From NCBI GenBank assembly GCA_025054905.1, contig JANWZF010000102.1, forward strand, positions 1-15,069: a DNA stretch of 15,069 nucleotides, in the 5' to 3' direction. The first letter of the stretch is position 1. Each line of letters starts with the position of its first letter. Under the pieces are notes generated by a model. That model was not told the DNA's origin. It made no database searches and saw only the letters and a list, made by a program, of their open reading frames with translations. Positions 1 to 6,106 of this stretch are shown here, one piece after another. The translations under genes were made by a program, and so were the position numbers. Source of the stretch: Tepidimonas sp. (GTDB lineage: Bacteria > Pseudomonadota > Gammaproteobacteria > Burkholderiales > Burkholderiaceae_C).

Positions 1-108
1 CCAGTCCACCCCCGCCGCGCGCGCTCGGGCACGCTCGGCCGCAGCATCGGCCCCGAATTCCGCTGCATCCAGATGGCAATGGGTGTCGATCCACATGGGA
101 CGTTGCAT
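1..108 (-). CDS. TatD-family metal-dependent hydrolase, N-terminal fragment
   Basis: This is the first 36 codons of a gene that leaves the window at its left edge on the minus strand. The reading starts MQRPMWIDTHCHLDAAEF. The WIDTHCHLD stretch is the hallmark N-terminus of TatD-family hydrolases (amidohydrolase-like TIM barrel). In that family the HxH pair, here His10 and His12, binds the catalytic metals. Family members are 3'-5' exonucleases or related phosphoesterases, usually cytoplasmic. ATG at 106-108 gives the longest reading. ATG at 94-96 (MWIDTHCHLD) is an equally plausible start because neither has a clear Shine-Dalgarno. The rest of the protein is not visible, so the exact subfamily (TatD, YcfH or YjjV type) is open. 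Confidence 0.82.
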   Translation of the reverse strand, partial: MQRPMWIDTHCHLDAAEFGADAAAERARARAAGVDW

Positions 109-327
109 TATCGGCCAAGGAGCGCAGCGCGATCAGGCACCAAGGAGACGGCGATGCGTCGGCCCACTTGCGCCGCCGCTGACGGCCTGCGCGTGCCGGG
201 ATCCACGGCATCCCCGCCCGCGGGCCGCAGCAGCATGCGGGAACGCCTGCGATCCACCGAGGCTGCAGCGGCTAAGATTGCTCCCCATCGAGCCCTGCAT
301 CTTGCGGTTTGACCGTCCTGACTGACC

Positions 328-1314
328 ATGCACCGCTGCTCTCACCCCAACCGCCGCCACTTCGTGATCCGTACCGCTGCGGCTGCTGCGGCCGTGGCCA
401 GCCCCTGGTTCGCCCACGCCGAGGCCCGCGCGATCCGCATCCTGGTGGGGTTTCCACCCGGAGGTGGCACCGATGCCATCGCCCGGCTGCTGGCCGAACC
501 GTTGCGGGAAACCCTGGGCGTACCGGTGGTGGTGGACAACCGGGCCGGCGCCGGCGGCCAATTGGCCGCCCAGGCGCTCAAAGCCGCTGTCCCCGACGGC
601 ACAACGCTGCTGCTGACGCACGATCACACGGTCTCGATCTTGCCGCTGGTGCTGCGCCATCCCGGTTTCGATCCGGCGCGTGATTTCGTGGCGGTCGGGG
701 GGTTCGCCACGTTTGTCAACGCCCTGGCCGTCTCGGGGGGGACGCCGGCGCGCTCGCTGCGCGAATTCACGCAATGGGTGCGCAGCCAAGGCGGCAAGGC
801 CGCGGTGGGCATTCCGGCGCCGGCCTCCGTCCCGCAGTTCCTGGTGCAAGTGCTGGCGCGGCAGCAGCAGCTCGACTTGGTGGCGGTACCCTACCGCGGC
901 AGCGGCCCGATGATGGCCGACATGCTGGGCAACCAGATTCCGGCAGGCGTCGGCTCGATTCCAGATTTCATCGAGCATCACCGTGCCGGCAAGTTGCACG
1001 TGGTGGCGGTGATGGGGCGCCAGCGCCAGCCGGCCCTGCCCGAGGTGCCCACCTTCGCCGAACTGGGCATCAGCGGCTTTGAAGAGGTCCCGTTCTATGG
1101 CCTGTTTGCCCCCGCGGGCACCCCGGCGGCGGTGCTGGCGCAACTCGACGCGGCCCTGGCCCGGGTGGTGATGCAGCCTGCGGTGCGCGAGCGCTTGACC
1201 GCCATGGGCCTCAACGTCGGCCACATGAGCGGCGAGCAACTGGCGGTGCGGGAGCGGGCGTACCGCGAGGTCTGGGCCCGCATCATCCGCGACAGCGGCT
1301 TTCAGCCGCAATAA
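328..1314 (+). CDS. Bug-family (TctC-like) tripartite tricarboxylate transporter substrate-binding protein
   Basis: A 328-residue periplasmic solute receptor. The N-terminus NRRHFVIR followed by an Ala-rich hydrophobic stretch and a likely cut after AHA (about residue 31) looks like a Tat-type or strong Sec signal. The mature start IRILVGFPPGGGTDAIAR, the following VVVDNRAGAGG, and the later VPYRGSGPMMADMLGNQI and PALPEVPTFAELG segments are typical of the Bug/TctC family. That family binds small carboxylates or similar ligands in a Venus-flytrap fold. Length is normal for the family. No TctA/TctB membrane partners are present, as is common for these receptors in Burkholderiales, where many are orphans. 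The ligand cannot be predicted. The 219-bp gap upstream shows no convincing promoter. A hairpin pair follows the stop. Confidence 0.95.
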   Translation: MHRCSHPNRRHFVIRTAAAAAAVASPWFAHAEARAIRILVGFPPGGGTDAIARLLAEPLRETLGVPVVVDNRAGAGGQLAAQALKAAVPDGTTLLLTHDHTVSILPLVLRHPGFDPARDFVAVGGFATFVNALAVSGGTPARSLREFTQWVRSQGGKAAVGIPAPASVPQFLVQVLARQQQLDLVAVPYRGSGPMMADMLGNQIPAGVGSIPDFIEHHRAGKLHVVAVMGRQRQPALPEVPTFAELGISGFEEVPFYGLFAPAGTPAAVLAQLDAALARVVMQPAVRERLTAMGLNVGHMSGEQLAVRERAYREVWARIIRDSGFQPQ

Positions 1315-1318
1315 GAGC

Positions 1319-1344
1319 CCGGCAGCCGCACTCGACGCTGCCGG
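1319..1344. terminator. Candidate hairpin terminator after the Bug receptor gene
   Basis: A perfect 8-bp inverted repeat, CCGGCAGC (1319-1326) and GCTGCCGG (1337-1344), with a 10-nt loop starts 4 nt after the stop codon. No T-tract follows, so it may stop transcription weakly, protect the 3' end, or do nothing. Confidence 0.4.
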
Positions 1345-1352
1345 TCGGAATC

Positions 1353-1392
1353 AGCCCCGCCGCAGCGTTGGCTGGCTGCGCGGTGGCGGGCT
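1353..1392. terminator. Second hairpin at the convergent gene end, possible terminator for the minus-strand dioxygenase
   Basis: AGCC(C)CGCC at 1353-1361 can pair with GGCGGGCT at 1385-1392. Inside this, CGCAGC (1362-1367 region) pairs with GCTGCG (1375-1380). The result is a long GC-rich stem that reaches the stop codon of the minus-strand dioxygenase gene. There is no T-tract on either strand. Together with the hairpin at 1319-1344 it fills the 77-bp gap between two convergent genes. Confidence 0.35.
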
Positions 1393-2150
1393 CAACCGGC
1401 CCCCTCCTCATCGCCCAAAAAGCCACCGCTGCGCACCGTCAGCACCAGCGTGTCGCGCCAGCCCGGCTCACCTTCGCGCAACGGCTGGATCGGCGTGGTC
1501 TCATGGATCACGCGCTCGTCGTCCAGCAGCAGCGCCGACCACGGCTCCACCAACGTGAAGCGCTGCCCGCGCGGCCCATCGGCTTCGAACACGCGGCTTT
1601 CCCCACCCTTGATGGCGTGGCGCCGCACCAGAAACACCGCCACCAGGTCCACACCGTCCCGGTGTGCGCCCTCGGGTGTGGGCCGGCCGATGCCGCCCGT
1701 GGTGTCGATGCGGAAAGGATGGGCTTCGAGATACCACGTCCGCGGCCCGCGCAGAGCGCTGGCCAGCTGCGCCACCCCCATCAGCAGACGCGGCCAGGCC
1801 GGCTGCTCGGTCAGGGCTGGCGTCAACGGGGCAAACCAGCGCCGCATCCCTCCATGCAGCGCGTTGTATTCGAGCGGCTGGTAGTGCGCCCGATGCGGCA
1901 CGGCGGCCAGTGAGCCCGCTGCGTCGATGCGGTAGCAGCCGTGACGCCGGCGTCGGTAGCGTCCACCGTCCTTGAGGTATTCGTCCGCCGGCAGGTCGTC
2001 CCACGCGGGCTGCAGCGCAGCCAACGCCTGGGGCGCAAGACCCAGCCAGGCACCCACACCCGCAGCGTCAAGCACGGCAAATCCCTGCGCGCGCAGGGTC
2101 GGCAAGAGGTCGTCCACGGCGGTGGACGGGGGCGGCAGCATGACCGTCAT
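1392..2150 (-). CDS. 2-oxoglutarate/Fe(II) dioxygenase family protein (PF10014-like)
   Basis: A 252-residue protein. The segment GRPTPEGAHRDGVDLVAVF supplies a His-x-Asp iron pair (His163, Asp165). VIHETTPI supplies a distal His (His216), and WRDTLVLTVR supplies candidate 2-oxoglutarate-binding Arg (Arg232 or Arg240). This order and spacing fit the jelly-roll dioxygenases of the PF10014 group. The few characterised members, such as the Bacillus L-isoleucine dioxygenase, hydroxylate free amino acids. The substrate here is unknown. There is no signal peptide, so it is probably cytosolic. Two ATGs are possible, at 2150 (MTVML) and 2141 (MLPPP). Neither has a strong ribosome site, and the longer form is given. 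It is divergent from the DUF2189 gene across a 120-bp gap holding an FNR-type box. It has no operon partner in the window. Confidence 0.85.
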   Translation of the reverse strand: MTVMLPPPSTAVDDLLPTLRAQGFAVLDAAGVGAWLGLAPQALAALQPAWDDLPADEYLKDGGRYRRRRHGCYRIDAAGSLAAVPHRAHYQPLEYNALHGGMRRWFAPLTPALTEQPAWPRLLMGVAQLASALRGPRTWYLEAHPFRIDTTGGIGRPTPEGAHRDGVDLVAVFLVRRHAIKGGESRVFEADGPRGQRFTLVEPWSALLLDDERVIHETTPIQPLREGEPGWRDTLVLTVRSGGFLGDEEGAG

Positions 2151-2232
2151 GGTGACCGACAGTGTAGCCGGGCCGATAGCCCCCCGGGTAAACGCGGTGG
2201 ACAGCCGGGTGCCGACGCGCTAACGTCCAACC

Positions 2233-2246
2233 TTGACAAAGATCAA
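2233..2246. promoter_or_regulatory. FNR/ANR-type binding box
   Basis: TTGACAAAGATCAA differs from the FNR consensus TTGAT-N4-ATCAA at one base. It lies between the divergent dioxygenase and DUF2189 genes. Such an A/T-rich dyad is unusual in DNA this GC-rich. Its centre is only about 31 bp before the DUF2189 start codon and about 89 bp before the dioxygenase start. Classical activation at -41.5 therefore does not fit the DUF2189 gene. Repression there, or action on the divergent gene, fits better. Confidence 0.5.
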
Positions 2247-2257
2247 ACCTTGGACGC

Positions 2258-2264
2258 AGGAGGG
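2258..2264 (+). promoter_or_regulatory. Ribosome binding site fixing the DUF2189 start
   Basis: AGGAGGG lies 6 nt before the ATG at 2271. The same reading frame is open much further upstream, so this site is what decides the start. Confidence 0.8.
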
Positions 2265-2270
2265 TTGACG

Positions 2271-3086
2271 ATGGCCACCATTCCGCACGACTCCCACGAT
2301 CCCGCCTCCGCGCCGGCACGTGAGTCGGTGTTCGAGCTGCGCCTGGCCGAGTTGCAGCCGCGCGATCCGCTGCGCTGGCTGGCGCGGGGCTGGCAGGATT
2401 TTCTGCGCTGTCCGCGCATCGGCCTGTTCTACGGCGCCTGCTTCGTGCTGATGGGACAGGCGCTGTGGCAGGCGTTTTTGCATGCCCCGGCCTATGTGCT
2501 GGCGCTGAGCGCCGGTTTTTTGCTCATGGGGCCGTTTCTGGCGCTGGGGCTGTACGACGCCAGCCGCGCGCTGGAGAACGGTCAACGCCCATCGCTGCGC
2601 GCCTCGCTGGTAGCCTGGCGTCCCACCCTGGGCACGATGGCCATCTTCGGCGGGGTGTTGCTGATCCTGGAGATGCTGTGGGGCCGCGCGGCGATGGTGG
2701 TGTTTGCGGTGACGATGAACACGATGCCCTCCAGCGCCAACATGCTGGGGGCGCTGCTGAGCCTGGACAACCTGGAGTTCATCGTCAGCTATCTGGTGGT
2801 GGGCAGCATCTTCGCCGGGCTGATCTTCGTCAGCAGCGCGATCTCGATTCCGATGATCCTGGACCGGCAGACCGACGCCGTCTCGGCGGCGCTGACCAGC
2901 CTGCGCGCCTGCCTGCAGAATCCGGGCGTGATGCTGCTGTGGGGGGCGCTGATCACGGTGCTGTGCGTGCTGGCGATGGTGCCCGCGTTTCTGGGGCTGC
3001 TGGTGGTGGGGCCGGTGCTGGGTCACGCCACCTGGCACGCCTACCGCCACATCGTGCCCGCGCGCCCCGCCGGCCCTACGCGTTGA
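2271..3086 (+). CDS. DUF2189 domain-containing integral membrane protein
   Basis: A 271-residue inner-membrane protein of unknown function. The stretch RDPLRWLARGWQDFLRCP followed by hydrophobic helices, with GPFLALGLYDASRALE after the second helix, is typical of DUF2189 proteins of Alpha- and Betaproteobacteria. Membrane segments are visible at about residues 50-68, 74-95, 119-150 (one long or two), 168-196 and 219-250. The N-terminal 30 residues are polar and probably cytoplasmic. The start at 2271 is set by AGGAGGG 6 nt upstream; the open frame before it has no family similarity. An FNR-type box lies just upstream, so its expression may respond to oxygen. Its stop overlaps the end of the convergent reductase gene by 11 bp. 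The family's biochemical role is not known to me. Confidence 0.9.
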   Translation: MATIPHDSHDPASAPARESVFELRLAELQPRDPLRWLARGWQDFLRCPRIGLFYGACFVLMGQALWQAFLHAPAYVLALSAGFLLMGPFLALGLYDASRALENGQRPSLRASLVAWRPTLGTMAIFGGVLLILEMLWGRAAMVVFAVTMNTMPSSANMLGALLSLDNLEFIVSYLVVGSIFAGLIFVSSAISIPMILDRQTDAVSAALTSLRACLQNPGVMLLWGALITVLCVLAMVPAFLGLLVVGPVLGHATWHAYRHIVPARPAGPTR

Positions 3087-4074
3087 CGTCCACCACCAGC
3101 CGGCCGAGCACCTGCCCGGCCAGCACCTGGGCCGCGGCGGCCGGCGCTTCGCCCAAGCCGATCGTGCGGCTCATGGCCTGCAGCATGGCGGGCTCCAGAT
3201 CGCGGGCCAGCCGCGCCCACGCGGCCTGTCGCCGCGGCTGCGGCGCCATGACGCTGTCGATGCCGTACAGCGTCACACCCCGCAGGATGAATGGGGCCAC
3301 CGTCGCAGGAAAATCCATCCCCTGCGCCAGCCCGCAAGCCGCCACCGCACCGCCGTAGCGCGTGCTGGCGCACGCGTTGGCCAACGTGTGACTGCCCACG
3401 GCATCGACGACCCCGATCCAGCGCTCCTTTTGCAGCGGCTTGCCCGCCGCGGCGAGCTGGGCTCGGTCGATCACCTCGGCCGCCCCCAAAGAGCGCAGAT
3501 AGGCTTGCTCCTGCGGCCGGCCGGTGCTGGCCACCACCCGGTGTCCGGCGCGCGCCAGCAGCGCCACCGCGACGCTGCCCACCCCACCGGCAGCGCCGGT
3601 GACCAACACGTCGCCACTGCCAGGCTGGACTCCCTGGGCCGCCCAGTGCGCTTCCAGCGCCAGCACGCACAGCGCGGCCGTGTAGCCGGCCGTGCCCAGA
3701 GCCATGGCGTCCCAGGCCGTCAAACCGGCCGGCAGCGGCAGCAGCCAGTCGGCCCGCACACGCGCGCGCTGCGCCAGCCCGCCCCAGTGGACCTCCCCCA
3801 GCCCCCAGCCGTTGACCAACACGGCCTGACCCGGCTGCCAGCGGGCATCGTCGCTGGACAGCACGGTGCCGGCCAGGTCGATGCCGGGCACCATCGGAAA
3901 CTGCCGCACCACCGGCGCACGGCCGGTGATGGCCAGCGCATCCTTGTAATTCAACGTCGAATACGCCACCTGCACCGTCACGTCGCCAGATGGCAGGCTC
4001 GACTCGGGCAACTCGGCCAACCGACAGGCCTGCTGACCTGCCTCGGTTTTTTCGATCCACAGGGCACGAAACAT
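3076..4074 (-). CDS. acuI: AcuI/YhdH-type acryloyl-CoA reductase (NADPH), MDR superfamily
   Basis: A 332-residue zinc-independent medium-chain dehydrogenase/reductase. The N-terminal GroES-like domain carries STLNYKDALAITG (about 39-51) and FPMVPGIDLAGTV (about 59-71), a signature of the YhdH/AcuI group. The Rossmann domain has VTGAAGGVGSVAVALLA (158-174), and STGR at 183-186 suits NADPH. FILRGVTLYGIDSV (262-275) and the C-terminal GRLVVDVN are also typical. AcuI enzymes reduce acryloyl-CoA to propionyl-CoA and protect cells from this electrophile, but some members have other enone substrates. ATG at 4072-4074 is chosen because it begins family similarity (MFRALWIEK) and has GAGGAG about 9 nt upstream. 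The frame is open further back without similarity. Its 3' end overlaps the DUF2189 gene by 11 bp. Confidence 0.92.
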   Translation of the reverse strand: MFRALWIEKTEAGQQACRLAELPESSLPSGDVTVQVAYSTLNYKDALAITGRAPVVRQFPMVPGIDLAGTVLSSDDARWQPGQAVLVNGWGLGEVHWGGLAQRARVRADWLLPLPAGLTAWDAMALGTAGYTAALCVLALEAHWAAQGVQPGSGDVLVTGAAGGVGSVAVALLARAGHRVVASTGRPQEQAYLRSLGAAEVIDRAQLAAAGKPLQKERWIGVVDAVGSHTLANACASTRYGGAVAACGLAQGMDFPATVAPFILRGVTLYGIDSVMAPQPRRQAAWARLARDLEPAMLQAMSRTIGLGEAPAAAAQVLAGQVLGRLVVDVNA

Positions 4075-4248
4075 CGGGGCGCTCTCCTCACGGTCTCGGT
4101 CAGGATGGGCGGACATTCTGTCACGCCGGGGCGGCCGGGCTCGATCAGGTGCTGGCCGGGCGCAGCCGGTGCCGGCAACGCCACGACCTGCGAAACCATC
4201 CACGAGGTTACCGATGGCACTGCGACACCCTCGCACACCTTTGCCAGA

Positions 4249-4264
4249 ACCAAGTCCCGTTGGT
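4249..4264. promoter_or_regulatory. Short dyad upstream of the metal cluster
   Basis: ACCAA (4249-4253) and TTGGT (4260-4264) form a perfect 5-bp inverted repeat with a 6-nt spacer. It lies 43 bp before the first gene of the metal cluster. It could be an operator, but it does not match the CueR (ACCTTCC-type) dyad, and short repeats like this arise by chance. A possible -10 (TATCAT) is at 4294-4299, without a good -35. Confidence 0.2.
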
Positions 4265-4307
4265 GACATCCAGTCTGGCCACGTCCATTGCGCTATCATC
4301 GGTCCTT

Positions 4308-4709
4308 ATGCGGCGTTGGATATGGGGATGGCTGTGGCTTTTGCTGCCCTGGCGGTTGTGGGCGGCGGATGCCATGGTTCTGCATTCCTGGCTGCAGACT
4401 TGGCCCCCCCAACCCTTCGCCGTACATCCAGTGCAACCGGATGGAGTGCAGTCAGTCGCAACGGCCCGGCTTGGCGATCTCTCGGCAGGAACTGTGGCTC
4501 CTTGCCACGACGCAGCGGACCCAGTCTCGTCGTCGGGTCCTGCGGCGCACCCGAATTGCACCGACTGTGACCTGTGCCATCTTCCGCTGGCCTTGATCGA
4601 CGTTCCCAGCTCCTCGGCTGCGTCGCTGTGCACCGGTTGGCGAGTCGGTCCGCCCGCTGGCGTGGCCAGCCACACCGATATTCCCATGCTACGGCCCCCG
4701 ATTGCCTAA
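4308..4709 (+). CDS. Small exported Cys/His-rich protein, putative metal-binding, first gene of the metal cluster
   Basis: A 133-residue protein with a clear signal-like start (RR, then WIWGWLWLLLPWRLWA, likely cut after WAA or ADA, residues 19-22). The mature part holds C66-H67 and the cluster CTDCDLCH (84-91), which gives Cys84, Cys87, Cys90 and His91. CDLCH formally matches the CXXCH haem c motif. However, the overall shape (small, exported, Cys/His cluster, before a TolC-like gene) resembles the poorly defined CzcI/DUF2946-like proteins found at the head of heavy-metal operons. I therefore infer a periplasmic metal-binding or sensing role. ATG 4308 is chosen because it starts the signal peptide, although no Shine-Dalgarno is visible. 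GTG 4263 in the same frame is an alternative. Its DNA is visibly less GC-rich than its neighbours, which could mean transfer or weak constraint. Confidence 0.6.
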   Translation: MRRWIWGWLWLLLPWRLWAADAMVLHSWLQTWPPQPFAVHPVQPDGVQSVATARLGDLSAGTVAPCHDAADPVSSSGPAAHPNCTDCDLCHLPLALIDVPSSSAASLCTGWRVGPPAGVASHTDIPMLRPPIA

Positions 4710-4782
4710 ACACGTATAGCCGCTGGACATGCAGCTCGGACAGCCCGCTGCGTGATGGACGGTCTTGTGTTTTTGGGCATTC

Positions 4783-4790
4783 GGAAGAGG
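4783..4790 (+). promoter_or_regulatory. Ribosome binding site fixing the TolC-like start
   Basis: GGAAGAGG lies 6 nt before ATG 4797. This favours that codon over GTG 4752 and ATG 4755, which would add 14-15 residues before the signal peptide. Confidence 0.7.
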
Positions 4791-4796
4791 TTTCGT

Positions 4797-6104
4797 ATGG
4801 TCATCTCGATCGGGCCGCGGCTCTGGCCACGCACGCGCTGGTCCTGGGCCCTGGCCATCTTGCTGCCGTTAAGCGCCGTGGGGCAACCCTCCCACGATCA
4901 TCGCGCTGCCGCCACCCCCCTCACCGCGGCGCCGTCCAAGCCCGCGCAGGCAACGGCCACCCATCCTTGGCTGGCGGCCAATGAGGCGGTGGCCGAATTT
5001 CCGCGGGGGCACCTTGACCTGCTGCGCTGGGAGCGCGCCCAGGGGCTGGATACAGCGGCCGCCCCGCCGCCTCCCGCAGCACCGTGGACGCTGCACGACG
5101 TGGCGCGCCTGACCCTGCAAGCCCATCCCGAGCTGCGGGCCAGCGTCGGCAGCAGTGCGCGCGAGCTGGCGCTGCAGCAGCGCCGTGCCACCGAGGCCGT
5201 GCTGCAGGCCCAGCAGGCGTGGCTGGGCGCGATTGCCGCCCGCGCCGTGGCGGATTCGTGGCGGCAGACGGTGGAGGCCACCGAGCTGGCCCTGGAACTG
5301 GCGCAACGCATGCAGCAGGCCGGCAACTGGAACGCCGAACGCCTGCGGCGCTTGACCTTGCCGCATTGGGAGGCTTGGGCCCGCCTGCGGCAAGCCGAAC
5401 AGGCAGCCGACGCAGCCCTGGTACGCCTGTGGCAACGGCTGGGCCATGACGCCAGCCCCGCCGGCCTGCTGGACCATCTGCCGCGGCAGCTGCCCCCGCG
5501 GCCAGCGCGGGCACTGGCAGAAGGTCCCTCGCCCGACGAACGCGAACAGGCGCGCACCCGGCACCCCGACTGGGCCAGCCGGCAAGCCGAGTGGCAACGC
5601 GCCCGCGCCGCGCTGCCGGACCACGCCTGGCAGCAGCTGCAGGCGCAGTGGCAGGCCGCCGTGCGGCAGTCCGTCCCGGCGGGCCCGCAGCCCGATCCGA
5701 TCACGGGGCGCTGGCCGCACACCTGGGTGCAAGCGCTGCACGCCGAGGCGGCGCTGCAGGCGCTGCAGCGTCAGCGCGAGGGCGATCTGATGCTGGCCTG
5801 GCAGGCGCTGCACCAGGCCCACCGCCATGCCCAGCAGTTGCAAGAGCGGGTGGTGCCCGTCCTGCGCCAACTGCAGGAGGACACCCAGCTGCGCTACAAC
5901 GGCATGCTGGCCAGCCCGTGGGAGCTGCTGGAGGCCGTCACCACGGTCCAGCAAGGCGAGCGGGCGTTGCTGGCTGCCGAACTGCAGGCCTGGCTGGCCG
6001 AACTGGCCCTGCAAGGCGTGCTGGCTGGGCTGCCCTACGTGCCGCCGACGGACTCCAGCGTCGAGGCCGCGATGCCCTCGTCTTCCCCCCCACCAGGACA
6101 TTGA
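4797..6104 (+). CDS. TolC-family outer membrane protein of the metal cluster
   Basis: A 435-residue exported protein. Its Sec signal (RLWPRTRWSWALAILLPLSA, cut near residue 33) is followed by a His-containing, Pro/Ala-rich linker. The rest is almost entirely helical and rich in Gln, Ala, Leu and Arg, as in the coiled-coil barrel of TolC/CusC/CzcC proteins. Repeat one begins with WTLHDVARLTLQAHPELRA. The C-terminal half holds RYNGMLASPWELLEAV (from residue 366), a recognisable TolC-family stretch. The transmembrane beta-strands expected in each half are hard to see here, so it may be a shortened or divergent member. Family members form the outer-membrane exit duct of tripartite pumps. No adaptor or RND pump gene is adjacent. 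The gene ends 2 nt before the multicopper oxidase, so the two are probably co-translated. Confidence 0.83.
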   Translation: MVISIGPRLWPRTRWSWALAILLPLSAVGQPSHDHRAAATPLTAAPSKPAQATATHPWLAANEAVAEFPRGHLDLLRWERAQGLDTAAAPPPPAAPWTLHDVARLTLQAHPELRASVGSSARELALQQRRATEAVLQAQQAWLGAIAARAVADSWRQTVEATELALELAQRMQQAGNWNAERLRRLTLPHWEAWARLRQAEQAADAALVRLWQRLGHDASPAGLLDHLPRQLPPRPARALAEGPSPDEREQARTRHPDWASRQAEWQRARAALPDHAWQQLQAQWQAAVRQSVPAGPQPDPITGRWPHTWVQALHAEAALQALQRQREGDLMLAWQALHQAHRHAQQLQERVVPVLRQLQEDTQLRYNGMLASPWELLEAVTTVQQGERALLAAELQAWLAELALQGVLAGLPYVPPTDSSVEAAMPSSSPPPGH

Positions 6105-6106
6105 CC

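Noticed and set aside
273..278. TAAGAT as a -10 for the Bug receptor gene
   Set aside because: No acceptable -35 at the right distance; similarity is too weak.
133..1311. Long minus-strand open frame (392 codons) opposite the Bug receptor gene
   Set aside because: It mirrors the codon pattern of a clear plus-strand gene in GC-rich DNA; the translation is rich in His, Arg and Gln, with no recognisable domain.
2220..3050. Minus-strand open frame of 276 codons opposite the DUF2189 gene
   Set aside because: Composition dominated by Gln, His and Arg, typical of the antisense of hydrophobic genes; no start signal or family match.
4087..4099. Search for a CueR/MerR-type operator in the gap before the metal cluster
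   Set aside because: No ACCTTCC/GGAAGGT-type dyad was found in 4075-4307, so no copper operator is claimed.
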